From contig JAQFWX010000081.1 in assembly GCA_027605045.1 (NCBI GenBank), positions 62,001-126,000 on the forward strand: DNA of 64,000 bases, given 5' to 3'. Origin of the DNA: Phallus indusiatus (Eukaryota; Basidiomycota; Agaricomycetes; Phallales; Phallaceae). This document shows positions 1 to 11,900 of the stretch, piece after piece. The first letter of the stretch is position 1. Each line of letters starts with the position of its first letter. The position numbers and the translations under genes were made by a program. The notes under the pieces were generated by a model. The model was not told the origin of the DNA and did no database searches. It saw only the letters and a program-made list of their open reading frames with translations.

Positions 1-2033
1 GGAGTCTCTGAAGACCCTTGGATTTCATTTTGTTTGCAACCCATTTGGTAGATCCAGCTATCATTCGGCATATATTTAGATACGATGATATAAATAATCA
101 TATAGGCAAGCTACTGACCTTCTGCGCGGGGCATTGTGGAAGATAGTTGGAACTCGGAGAGCTTTAGTCAGGACCTCGAGTCACAGAGTCACACTCAGGT
201 CGTTTCCACGAATTTGTTCCATATGGAGTCTGGACACATGCTTCAAAATTTAAATCACTGTAAGTATATGATTGCCATTGGGCCTTGCATTTCATTTTAA
301 AACCTAATAAAACAGCTTAACTTCCAGACATACTTTACGAGGTTTTCGAGCTATATTAAGCCTTGCGTCATGGAGTAATATCGATCAAGATGCCGTTCGT
401 GGGGCGTCGTTCTCGAAAGAAGCAACCTAGTTTTTCTTTCTGCTGAATCGTTCATGCGCGGGAAATGTCTATAGAAAAGTTGAAAAATCATATGTTAGCA
501 GAATCGGAAGGGCGATTCCTTTGCGGCGTGTGCTGCCAGATTATATTTTAACACAATCTAAGGCTAACGGCGAAACTAAAGTCTTCGGATTAAGTTGAGT
601 GCATGTTGACTCAGCTTTTCAAGCTTGATAATCGTGTCCAGCTTATCCTAAACAAATGCTAGATATCATGTGTAATGACAATGTCGGCCTCCGCGATTAT
701 CACCTGTCATACGAGTGACTTTAAACCTGATTCCCCGCGATAAACACTGTTTTTTGATGATAAAGATCAACGCATGACAGACGGCATATCTATGGAGCTT
801 ACATGTTTGAGCAATTTCTTAAATTAGCTACAATTATGTCCACAGTTTCAAATGGCAACTTCATTCAAGGGGAGCACACTGACGTAGGTTTTTAACGGCT
901 TAATTGCTGTACTTTCGGTCTTCATGTAGTAAGTTAGCAATTGATTACTATAATAACTTCTTTCAGGGATTCAGGGGTAAAACATACTTTACAGCCTTTC
1001 TTTAGCCCAGAAGACATCAGGCTTCGGTAGGCAATGTTGACAGAAGGATACCATTGATCTTCTCCTACGAAACATCCACTCGAGAAATTCAAGTCAACTA
1101 TCCAAAAACGGAGAAGGGCTGCGGGGGAGGCGTGTGTTTTCGCAACTCCAGAAGTTTACCGGAGTTAATTGTCGAGATACCCTACAGTTGTGAAGGTTAG
1201 TTTCCGTCCGACAGGGTTTTATATTTAGGTGATTTTCCTTTCTGCAAGCTCTCAAAGGAATATTTGAATTCAAGCGCTGTACTTCACTTGTGTTATCCTT
1301 CCTTGGAGTGGCTGTCTTGGAAAACGAGTAGACAGGTTTTCGGGAGGGATCACGTTACCGAGTCGCGTGCTAGGAGACGAACCCCAGAACTTAGTAAAAG
1401 GAGCTCATGACGGAATCAAAACTTCTGGATTTTCTCGGATCTGTTGCCAACTCTGGCACTACATCATAAGATCTTTAAACTTAGACATTCATAAACTTGA
1501 ACAGTTGAATAAAAGAAACGGGCTTCAAATGTTTGATATGATATTATAACAAAAGTGTGTCATTCTTCATTTATGAGACTTTCAGTCAGTTTAAGCTGAG
1601 TACATCGTCGAATCGTATACGCTGCGGTCAAAAATCCAAACTGCACTTCGCTAGGTATAACGGTTGGTTGGTACGGGTCTATTTCGCTTATTGAGCTCAA
1701 CGAAGAAGTGTTCGGAATATCAACAATTTATTGCGGGAATTGGGGGTCTTCGTAACCGATAAGACACGAAATTCGTTATCCTCCGAGTCGCCACTCATCT
1801 AGAAGAACAGCGGTATAAATCCGGCTTATTTATCGTTTGGTATCGAAATGTAAGCCACCATTTCAACGATCCTGTCAGTAGCACTGAAAAAAAAACAGAC
1901 CGTAGTCGCACACTATGGCTATGGCTAAAACCGACAGGATAACTTGGTGTCAAAATTGGCATAGATGCACATGTATTGTTGAACTAGAATTTATTTCACG
2001 AGATGTGTTTACAGCACATCAGGGTTTTTGAAA
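1..2033. other. Gene-poor stretch, no supported gene
   Basis: I read both strands and found no open frame with a recognisable domain or coherent splice pattern. Short open frames here are under about 60 codons and start on non-ATG codons. The last part is the upstream region of the small gene at 2178. A degenerate old mobile element cannot be excluded. Confidence 0.5.
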
Positions 2034-2044
2034 TGCATAAAAGG
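2034..2044 (+). promoter_or_regulatory. TATA box of family copy A
   Basis: The string TGCATAAAAGG lies 82 bp upstream of the leader-intron donor of copy A. The same string occurs at matching distance upstream of copies B and D, with close variants before C, E and F. This shared placement is the reason to call it a real core promoter. Confidence 0.65.
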
Positions 2045-2177
2045 CGTCGATGGTTCGTCTTTTTTTCCTCAGTCTGCTAAACTCGCAAACTTGTTGTTTA
2101 AGAAGCATCTCTAAATCACTCAACAGTATGTCAATGCCATCATATCGGTTTTTTTCTGCATACTAAAGTACCGATAG

Positions 2178-2578
2178 ATGTCTTTGACTTATGAAGGATT
2201 ACTAGCACTCTACCCCGAAGACAGTGCCGAGATCAGCAAGATCTCGAGCGCAGAACTCGACAACATCAACAAATACCTGTCAGGGGGGAGATATCAACGT
2301 TTGCGCCCAAGACAGGAGGTGTCATAGAAATCCAAGCCGACACTGGCAGCCACGAGATGAGTACAGACGCCAATCCCAACTGTGGGAATGGTGGCTGGAT
2401 TCGAGCAAGTGCTCGAGGTTATAGGGCGAGGAAAGTTCCGGAATTCGCACCGGGAAGCGGATACGACGTAACGCTACAAGGATCAATGATCAACTTGAGG
2501 GTCGGGGGAATACCTTATTTCTTTGCTTCAAGTGTAGGGCAACTTCAGAACAGCCATGCGAATGGAATAATTGTATAG
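2178..2578 (+). pseudogene. Small-protein family copy A, frameshifted
   Basis: First of six copies in the window of an unrecognised small-protein family. An intron (2126-2177, GTATGT donor, TACTAAAG branch-like site, TAG acceptor) ends exactly at the ATG. The first 36 codons match the family N-terminus (LLALYPED, then EISKISSAELDNINKYL). After a run of six G (2283-2288) the frame must shift to continue as the C-terminal domain (SHEMSTDANP, RKVPEFAPGSGYDVTL, INLRVGG), which stays open to 2578. Unshifted, a stop appears at 2325-2327. One missing G accounts for the break. It is either a pseudogene or a homopolymer error in the assembly. Function unknown; no signal peptide. Confidence 0.6.
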
Positions 2579-3580
2579 AAAGCCAATTGGTGATAAAGAT
2601 GGGCAGGACATATACTTGTACTATTTCGTTGATCCTGTGTTTGTTGAAATCATGTAAATTTGTTACTCTTTGTTGAAACATGCTCTGTGGGCTTGATATT
2701 TTTTGTGAAACCAGTTTAATCAATGAACTGGCTTATGGAAGGAACGTCTTGTTCTTTACTCCCAACTACTCAATTCGAACCAGCGGCATTATAAGCGAAC
2801 TCTCACTCTTCCAGTCTCTGTGTTTTTCCATTTCCATTATATAACCTTTTTCACACTTATTGCATTATCCAATAATACCCTGGTTTTTTAGGAGTTGCAT
2901 TTGAACCCCAGCCCGTCCGTTTTACCAGACACCATGAGAAGGCCTCATAGGTACATATTTTGTCTATGTACACGTTGCCTACTTGAAGCAAAACTAGCTT
3001 AAACTTCTCGCGACGCAATGAAAATTGAACAACACGATTCATTCATTTCCATTTCGGAATTTATTGGCCCTCGCGTTGACAACTTGAACCCTCGTTCTAC
3101 GCACTGAAACTACTCACAAATTATCGTCGTATCTCTTGCACCTCCGGCGATCATGTCCGAAAATATCTGTTGGACACAGCCAATCCCCGAGGTCTGCGTT
3201 TGTATCAATCAGGTATACAAAGCAGGACTAGTTTGGTGAAGGTGTCTAATATTCGTGCCAGTTGTGACTATGCCCTTCTTTCAAGTGATTCAAGGATGAT
3301 TAACCTGAAAGTATTAATCACAGAAGTCAATACAGCATTGAAGTGGCGCTGGAGAGCTGGATATGTTCTTTGTGAGCCTTGTCAGATTTACGGTTTATCT
3401 TTGATTGGATGTTAAACCTTACGGCTTCATTCCATTTTTGTTATGAGGTGATGTGAAGGGAATAATCTTCATTTTTGTCATAGACGGATGAATACAGATT
3501 GAACATTATACGAGTGCACTGAAGGATTTGAACTTGCATGATTTCGTTTCTTTTTCAAAACTGAGGAAATACGACACTTA
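2579..3580. other. Intergenic, no supported gene
   Basis: This follows copy A. A short open reading from an ATG at 3153 (about 28 codons, with a GTATAC donor-like site) could be an isolated exon remnant, but no downstream exon with recognisable coding sense was found. TATA-like sequence near 2836 has no gene attached. Confidence 0.4.
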
Positions 3581-3589
3581 CGCATACAC

Positions 3590-4279
3590 TGGTAGCTGTC
3601 AGTGCCCAACTGCAAACTGCATCAACATAAAAGTGAGATTGTAAATAAAGAATCTGAATACTCACAAGATGCACGTTAGACCTGTAAAACCGGGTCGAGA
3701 GATGTAGAGAACGCCAACCAGATTAACCACTATTATCGATTACTATATCATGCGTTCTACTAATCCACGAGAAATGCTTACCAGACAAGGTAAGATATAC
3801 CCATAGGCCGTCTCGCATAAAAATTGAGTACAACTCGGATGCTCTGATTCTACTTCTGCTGGCTTGAAGTTGAGCATAGATGTATCTTCCTGCAACAAAA
3901 CAAAAGGCAATGCTTTGGAATATGAATTGACCTAGCCTTAGGAGATTCGGGTAAACAGAATATCGGCATAGAAGAATATTGGATGTCTTACCAGAATAAC
4001 GAAAACGATCGGGGATAGGGCCCAGATCCGCAGGGAAAGACATCCTTTGCACGTCGAAGGTAGTCAGGTAGACCTCCTGGTAGCAAGGCGACGATGGAGA
4101 CACCGAGTGAAGTTGTAGTTAGCATAATACTGAGACACCAGAGAAGATATCTGTTTCGTTCGTAGAACCCGTATACTATGATAGAGGTTTATCATCAGCG
4201 ATATGGAAACACATGGCATGCACGTACAACGATGAATGACAATAACATCGCCACAGGTTAAAACAAAGACACCTAACAT
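3590..4279 (-). pseudogene. Probable remains of a DUF6533-type multi-pass membrane protein
   Basis: On the minus strand, two overlapping open segments (4279-4064 and 4103-3723) are rich in hydrophobic runs. They include a stretch ending FMRDGLWVYLTL, which resembles the conserved loop and following helix (R-D-G/S plus hydrophobic residues) of the large Agaricomycete DUF6533 membrane family. A GTAAGC donor follows, and hydrophobic pieces continue at about 3600-3720 (VNLVGVLYISRPGFTG, then CSWALTATS). I could not find an N-terminal exon with the usual family motif, and the end dissolves into non-coding sequence. Most likely a partial or decaying gene. The family assignment is by general pattern only. 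Confidence 0.3.
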
Positions 4280-4899
4280 GGATCTATACCAATTATAAAA
4301 GTTGCACGTTTTGCGGGAAGATTCTTCGCCAAGGAAGAGGAAAAAGATTGAACTACTAAAAAAAAAAAACTTCGTTCACACGTATTCGAATCGAATGAAA
4401 AGAACGGTGTTCACAAATGAAGCACTAAGGCAGGGTAACGAACGAGGATGAATAGGACTTTAGATGGAATCGGCAGCTTCGCTCTAGTAAGGCGTCAACG
4501 CATAGCACAAAATAGAGAATCACTCTGGTGCCATACCTCCATAAAATTTCCACCTAAGGCTTACGCTGTTAGCTCAAAGACAATATGTCACAAACCAAAC
4601 ATACCTCTTGGTCAAAGGTCAAAGCCCAATCCCATATTAACAAACATATGCTAGAAACTGAAATCTACAGGTTACAATGCGAAACATTGAAGAAAAAGAA
4701 AATCTGTTCTTACTTGGAGCTAAAAATACATATGGAGCGGATTCTCCTAGGTCGACATGCATCTCCGACGAGGAAGCCCCTGGCCTGGCCTGATGAACTG
4801 GGAAGAAAACCTAACTCAAACTCTGTTTTTTTTTTTTGCTGCTTGATGGTAGCATTTATAAAAATCATATCGTTTAGGTGGCTAATTTGAAATAGACAA

Positions 4900-5709
4900 A
4901 TTTCATCCAGGGGCTAGGCGAGAAATGGAAGCGGACTCTAGATGTGATGTACTATCAATATAGCATTACCGCTAAATAGTATATCGCCGTAGTGCGCCTT
5001 CCATATACGTCATTGAAGAGACGGGTTTGCATTGGGGATTACTCACCGCTAATACAATTCGGAACATTTCAAATTCGTTTGCATCTGCACCATTTGACCT
5101 CTTTTTCGGATTCACCGGAGCGACACTAGCAACGTTGGGTCAATGAAGAATACTGCCAAGTTATAAGTATGTCCAGATGCTCCACTTAATGATATGAATA
5201 CTATATACTTTGATTTTAAAGCAAAGGTCATTTGAGGGAGGACCATCTAATCCGAGTCTCGACCTTCAATATCGAACACAATGACCGCCGTTTCGCCCCG
5301 GACGTTTCCTGGTGTTTCATGCCTAGTAGAGTTACTATTTTCAAAGAATAAATCCAATCATATTACCATATAGCTTACATTCTGCATAATGTGGCACACC
5401 AACTACATAACCACTATTCAGATTTTTGGGGGAGGCCCGCTGAGGTCCGGGAGAGAGGGAAAAAAAAAGGTGACATCGCGTAATGTCACGGCGTCACATA
5501 CTCACACGAGGAAAGTGCGACCTCGGCGTTATGAGTACAATAAAAACAAGAAAGCAGCGACGGTTCATATGCGTAACATTTTGATGTACAGGATAAGGTA
5601 AATATAAGAGAGTAAGGGAATATCGTTAAAAGTAATTTAAGAAGGATATCTTTAAACCCCAAAATCGATCTTAAATAGAATAAATAGGCCGGTCGACCCT
5701 AGTCCCAAT
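4900..5709. other. Intergenic, no supported gene
   Basis: Downstream of the P450 (minus strand) and upstream of the membrane-protein remnant. No coherent gene seen on either strand. Confidence 0.45.
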
Positions 5710-8199
5710 TCAAGATTCAGCTTCTTTGGCACTAATCCAGAGACCTCCCTATAAATGCATTCATCAGCAGATGGTTCGTAAAGTCCGTTCAGAACGCAGA
5801 CTTACATCAACATAGGTAGTAAGATGTGCTCTATGTAGAACCCGTTCAATGGGCAGACGGGTTTGTCCGTATAATTTTACCAGGCTCGGATCTCGCCATT
5901 CTGGGGGAGGCCGTGTGTGTGGTGGCTGAGCTTCCGGGTTGAGGAGGATGCGGTCATATCGCAAAATGAATTTCACTAGGAATATTGACGCTTCGGTGTA
6001 AGCGAATTGCTGACCGAGGCACTAATTTTGTAATGAATGGTGTATTTTGACATGCGGAGGAACGGCGGATAATGACAACGTGAGATTTCAAGAGAATGAC
6101 AGTTATTAGCGATTGTTCGAAGTAGTATGGTCAACTTACTATTCTGGGACCGGCGTTGAAAGGAACGAACATGAAAGGATTAGACACATATCGCTGAACC
6201 CTCGAGTCAAGCCATCTATCAGGGTCGAAGATATGAGCGTCAGGTCCCCAATAAGGCTCATGGCGCTGCATATTAATAATGCTGAATATTACACTGCAGT
6301 GTCGGTTAAACATTTATGCATGCAGGTATTTTTTTTTGTCGATGAAAGTATCATACCGCGTGTTTTTAGGAACATAAATCTTGTTCCCTTCGTCGTCGAA
6401 CATAAACGTCGCCTGATTTGCTTCGCGGATATTGAACGGAACTAATATAATTAATATCGCAAATCAAAAAATTGGAAAGGATTAATTATGCGGTTCGTCG
6501 GATGAGGTTTACATACATACCAGGTGGTATCAGCCTCAAAGTCTCGTTTAAGAACGCGCGGAGGTATTTGAGATCACGCAAGTTCTGGTAACTAAAAATT
6601 AAATGAGTATTCATGATCATTCTAGAAAAATGTTCTCATTACTCAAGTCGGTTGTCTCCCACAACGCTGTCTATTTCTTGCCGGAGACGGGACAAGATCT
6701 CGGGATGCAAAGCTAAGAAGTACACAGCCGAGGTAATCAGCGATGAAGTCTAAAAAATTATTAGCCCCTTAAAGGCTGTGCACAAAAATAATTATAGTTA
6801 CAGTATCGCGTCCAGCAACAAGGATGTTCAATATTTCATCCACAACCAGTTTCATATCTGGAGGTTATAGCAATGAGTTGAATAAGGGAATGTCAATTTA
6901 CATAACACTCACCATCCGTTGACTCCAAAAGATGCACTAGGAAGGTATCTTCTTCCTCCTCCGCCGTATCAGCAACCTTCGTCTTTTGTCGCATTTTGCG
7001 CTGCTTCTGCGCCAAAGCATTCCTAACAATTGGATCAACAAATTTCAAAATTTCTTTCATTGGCTCAGCAATGAGATCTTTGCTCATTTCGAAAAGCGGT
7101 GCAAACGGAGATCGTTCTATTCGATCGAGTATCACAACCTGGGCACGAGCAAATGCTGTTGCAAATTCGGACGAATGCGAGGTTACCGAATTCAAAAGAG
7201 GGTGATTGTGTGGAAATGGGAGAGGCGCGTCTAGCGCGTGGACGGATGTCCCGAGAAGAAATTCTGATGCTGCATCAAGTGTGAAACGACCTAAATGAAG
7301 GATGGATTAGATGATAGATTAGATGCTGTGTCTGAGTATGGGCGTTTATGTATTAGACACCTGTCAAATTCAAAACTGACCTGCGAGATCCTGGTAGACA
7401 GAATAGACCGGTATTTAGGAGAAAAAGAGACTCAATTAGGGTTTATAGTATGACGCGCACCTGGAGATTGACGGGTGTACCGGTGTCTAAACGCTCTTGC
7501 ATTTTCGTGAGAGCCAAGTCAGCCTTGCGTTCGTATAACCTCAAATCGGACACTCTGTCCTTGGTGAAAAAAGGACGAATTACTGAGTATAAGTGTTTAG
7601 AATTGCAGAATTAATATATTTATAAATATATCAAAGCGCGCACTTTTGCGGTGAAATTGCCATAAATCACCGTCGCTGTTAAAGACACCTTCGCCTAGCA
7701 TAGCGCTTGTAATAGAGTTGAAGAATTTCCCTTTGGTGTAATTTTCAAAGTCGGTAGCCAAGATACGTTGAACGTTAAGAGGGTTCATCGTGCAGAGGCG
7801 GTAGTCGGTCAGTATCCGGATGGAGAAAGTGGTGCCGAGTTTGTTGACTATAGGAATCCACATCTCACCCAGGTACTTTTTCTGATGCGCAGTCATTTGG
7901 AGGAAAAGGATGTCCAGTCCTCCCGGCCATTTTCTTGTATACTGCGGCACATGGCGCATATTCAATTGGCGAGCTCTCCATGAGTCTAGGATATCAGTGA
8001 GAGTAACCCTGAACCAAGTGAAGACGGGAAGAGAGGCCGCAGAGATGGCGATGAGCGCTGTTCTGCTAAGGTGGACGTTGTAGGACGTGTCGAGGACAGA
8101 GAGTAAGAGGACAAGCGCTGCATAGGTAGTAATAGGCGTAATGAATAGAACTGGGATGATCGTCGAGAATATATAGCGCACTCCTGGAGATGCACGCAT
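5710..8199 (-). CDS. Cytochrome P450 monooxygenase, CYP63-like
   Basis: A heme-thiolate monooxygenase, presumably ER-anchored and fed by NADPH-P450 reductase. Eleven exons join in frame to 597 residues: 8199-7644, 7582-7461, 7390-7381, 7290-6913, 6857-6802, 6749-6643, 6591-6521, 6441-6357, 6293-6140, 6021-5806, 5748-5710. N-terminal hydrophobic segments follow the ATG at 8199 (an upstream in-frame TTG was rejected). Landmarks are the I-helix AGRDT (about 370-374), K-helix ETLR (426-429), PDRW, and the heme loop FNAGPRICLG with Cys514, which is split by an intron directly before the Cys. Exon 3 is only 10 nt but is needed to give [11 protein letters not shown]. The family is known for hydrocarbon and xenobiotic oxidation in wood- and litter-decay fungi; the substrate here is unknown. 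No lesions seen. Confidence 0.93.
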
Positions 8200-8780
8200 T
8201 GGGGGTAGGATGCTTTCGGCGCCTAACAGAGCGCCCAATGATCAGCAAGGTACTCCGATTCGAGGTCCGCTTCTTGACGACAAAAATAATCCCTCGGCCG
8301 AAAAACTTTTTTGACAGATGCTTCCTCTTCTATAAATGCATATATGTTTCAAAATTAAGAAGAGAGGTTTTAGTTTAATCACCGAGATTATGCGCGCATT
8401 TCTAAGCCGGAGTGTCTCAAGAATGAATACCGATGAGCAAAAACTTCAGCCTCTACTACTCGGATGGTGGTCAGAAAAACACGATTAATTCTCTTTGTTG
8501 CTTAAAACTTTCGCCTGAAAATGGCTTCGAATGTACTCGTGGGCAAAGCGCTCTGCATGCGTGTCGGGTGCCATCAAAGGGAATACATGAAGCTGTACGT
8601 CTATTATTCTATATTCTATTCTACCCTATCCTGTCCTTGGAAAATGGCCATCACTTGGTGGACGGTGAATTTGACGTAAAAGGGAAAAGTACGTAAATTT
8701 TAATCTCGGTTTCGGACCAAATAGAAAAATAAAATTAACTCGAGAGTGACACAAAATGTCCAAATTCTTCGTGTGCTTCT
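8200..8780. other. Divergent intergenic region (P450 / RRM gene)
   Basis: Carries the upstream regions of both divergent genes. No coding sequence of its own is supported. Confidence 0.5.
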
Positions 8781-8790
8781 TTTATAAAAG
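8780..8790 (+). promoter_or_regulatory. TATA box of the RRM gene
   Basis: TTTATAAAAGC lies about 125 bp upstream of the ATG at 8913. A long C/T-rich tract (about 8818-8900) follows, typical of a 5' leader of a well-expressed fungal gene. Confidence 0.55.
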
Positions 8791-8912
8791 CAGAAACTGC
8801 ACAGCACTTTGCGAGTCGTCTGCTCCCTCCCCACCCGCCACCCCTCCTTTCCCTCTCTCCTCGTCGTCCGTCATCACCATCATCACCTCCGTCTTTGTCG
8901 TTTCTCTCAACA

Positions 8913-11900
8913 ATGCCTGCAATTGTACAGTCCCATAGAATTTGGGGAACTCGCTATGACTCGCTTGTCGACGTAGTGCCGGTCACGAATCCATCTCCCA
9001 ACAACACTAACAACACCATCAACACCACCGCCACCAACAACATCTTCCATACTCCAAACCGCGACAATCCAGTCAGCAAAATACCCTGCTTCCAAAATAC
9101 ACCGTCTGCCACCGACATCGCACATTTCCCACTCCACGAGGACGCGGCGAAAGAGCGGATTCACGTGCAGCCGAGTCAATATCAACAACCATCTTCTAAT
9201 CAGCTCTCCAATACAATACCCACCACTGAGCGTCATCTCGGTCCCACCAATTATTCAAACTCGTATTCTCCGTCAAGTGCACATAGCAGAATGCCACACG
9301 ACGCGAGTGTGTTTGTCGCGAGGTACGTTACATTCCTTAATAAACCTTTTATCACGTGAGCACTCTCGCTGTGTGGCCCGCGAAGAATTTGACAGGGGCC
9401 AAGACCGCCTCGTGTTCGCTCGCCTAGCTACCTCATTCGTTCCCCGCGCCTTCACTTTACCTTCGATTTTCGATTCTGACACTCTTTTTTCATTTCATCG
9501 TTTTAGTCTTCCTTCTCATCTCTCTGACTCGGAACTCCAAACACTCCTTACAGCACACCTTGGTCGCCACGCGACAGTCAAACATGTCAAACTCATCAGA
9601 GATAATCGTAACGCCGTTTGTGCTTTCGTTCAAGTCCAGGTGTGTTCCTTTTTCTTCTTTCAATTCTCGACATCACTTCTGCAACGGGCATTAATTTACC
9701 CGAATGCGTCTTCTTCATACGCGTGGTTTATCAGCCTCCTGGCAGTTCACATATCGTATCCTGCCAGACACGACGCATACATACCCTTCCTTTTCTGAAA
9801 TTTCATTTAATTTTCACGCCATGAAGAGTCATGAGAAATTAATCATTATATTTTTTAGTCCGCCGCCCAAGCAACAAAACTGATAGAAAAGTGCAATCTG
9901 TCCCTTTTCATGGATCGCCAAATTCGCTGCGAAAAAGCTCGTGCATTTCGCACTCTCCTCGTTTCATGGCTCAAAGAAGAGGAAACAGATTCGGTTGATA
10001 TCGGAATTCCCCCACCACAGCCCTTGAGATTACGACGGTGCAGGGGTTCAAGGTACAATATTCATAGTCTATCTTTCATTTATTTTTTTTACCTTTGACA
10101 TTTCTTGATAACAGATTCGTTCAAGTCACATCAGGAGCCGAAGCCTTGTGTGCTGATCCCACACAGCTGCCAAATTGCAGTCAACCCCGCGCGGACGATC
10201 CCCTCTCTGGAGTCGGTGTGTTCTTTGAATCTGGACTCGTCAGAAATGACTTCGAGGTACGATACTGAAAGATTGGTTTCTACGCGTAAAAGGCTTATAT
10301 GCTATGTATACCTGTAGCCTTTGAAGCTACTCATGGAGGCTTTCGGCCCTTTGGAGTTTATGATGCCTTTTGACCCGAAAGTTCATCAGTCGGACGGGGA
10401 AGCTGATCACAATTCAAGCATGACCGGTGTAGCGACTGATGTCAACGGTGAAAACTCTGAAGTTCTTCATTCCCAGGAAGAAGTTCATTCCGGTAGCGAG
10501 CTTTCACGGACCATTCATAGCCTGGATTCAACCGGTAACGAACATGAAGGCATATGGGCCGTCAAGTGGGAGCATAGGAACGATGCGGTCTCGGCCGTCA
10601 CGGTATATCACGCTATTTTAAAATTTAAACTTAAAAAAAACTAATTCTTTCTTCAAAGGCACTACAATCAGTTCCCGATATTTGCGTGCGTTGGTGTCAT
10701 ACGTATGGGCGAATGGCGTCCAGTTCAAGTATCGGCGGGTCTGGTTTGACCGGAAGTAAGCAATAATTTCTGGATACATGATTTCGCAGGCTTTTCAACA
10801 GCATTCTTAGGTGCCGGCTACTCTTCAAATCCGTCGACGCCCTATAGGACACAGTCAATGCATCGTCCGAGTATGACACACCGGCCGCGGACGCTCGAGT
10901 CCGAGGATGACCAATGGCACAATAACTACGGATATCAGCACAAACACTATCAATACCACAATCATACCTATCCTCTTAGTCACAATCAAAATTCGGGTGA
11001 AAGAAAATTCGACGCCACTGGCAATAATAGCATTGCGGAGCATAAGTCGGCATCGCTACCCCTATCGTTCTCTGAAAGTGATTTTCCGCCGTTGAATGGG
11101 AACTCGAATGCCGACAAAAGTAGTATTCACGATGAGACGAGTACAATTCCTAAATATAGTGTAGGCACCGGCACCAGTAGTAGTACCTCCGTGAATTATG
11201 TAGATGACAGGACTCCTCGTAAAAAGGACATCAGAAACCGCGGTGTGTGGAATGGAGAGAAAACCTTGTAAGCTTATCTCTTTTTTTTTATTTTAGCTTT
11301 TGTCTTTCCTTTCCCCAATTTTGTTTAAATTCGCCCGCTCAAAATTTACTTCCGCCACACGAATAATTCTTCTCACCTTCTCGACCCCTTTGTTAGTTCA
11401 TTCGTTTCATTATTATTATTGTTCCATTTTTTTTTTGGGATTTAATTTCTTGTCATTCATTTATCCGCAGGGGTAAATTTTTTTTATCATGATGAAGTTC
11501 ATCCCTTTTGCCCATCATCCCTCCCCTATTTCTTGATTATGTATACCACATGTGCTAACCCCTTTTCTACAGCTCGCGTTCTAACGCACCTTCACCTTCT
11601 CCTCGGTCTCTCTCCCATTCCCTTCCGCCACCTCTTTCGTTGCCGAACAAAGAGATCCAAAATCACACTATTGTTAGTGGCGATTTCGCAACCACAATGT
11701 CCGATCAGCTTGACTTCTTCGAAGGAGTTATACCTCATACTCCTGATACACCGGACCTCGAGTCAGAAACGGGGGCAGCTGAGGGAAACGCGAGTGGTGC
11801 TGACATGTCTCCTCTGACCCCTGGATTTCCTGCACCACCCCACACGCCTCGTTCCGCTTATATACCTCATGTTACATTAGGTCTCGAGAAGTTGAAGCTG

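Noticed and set aside
8907..9236. 109-codon minus-strand frame
   Set aside because: A shadow of the Asn/Thr-rich start of the RRM gene.
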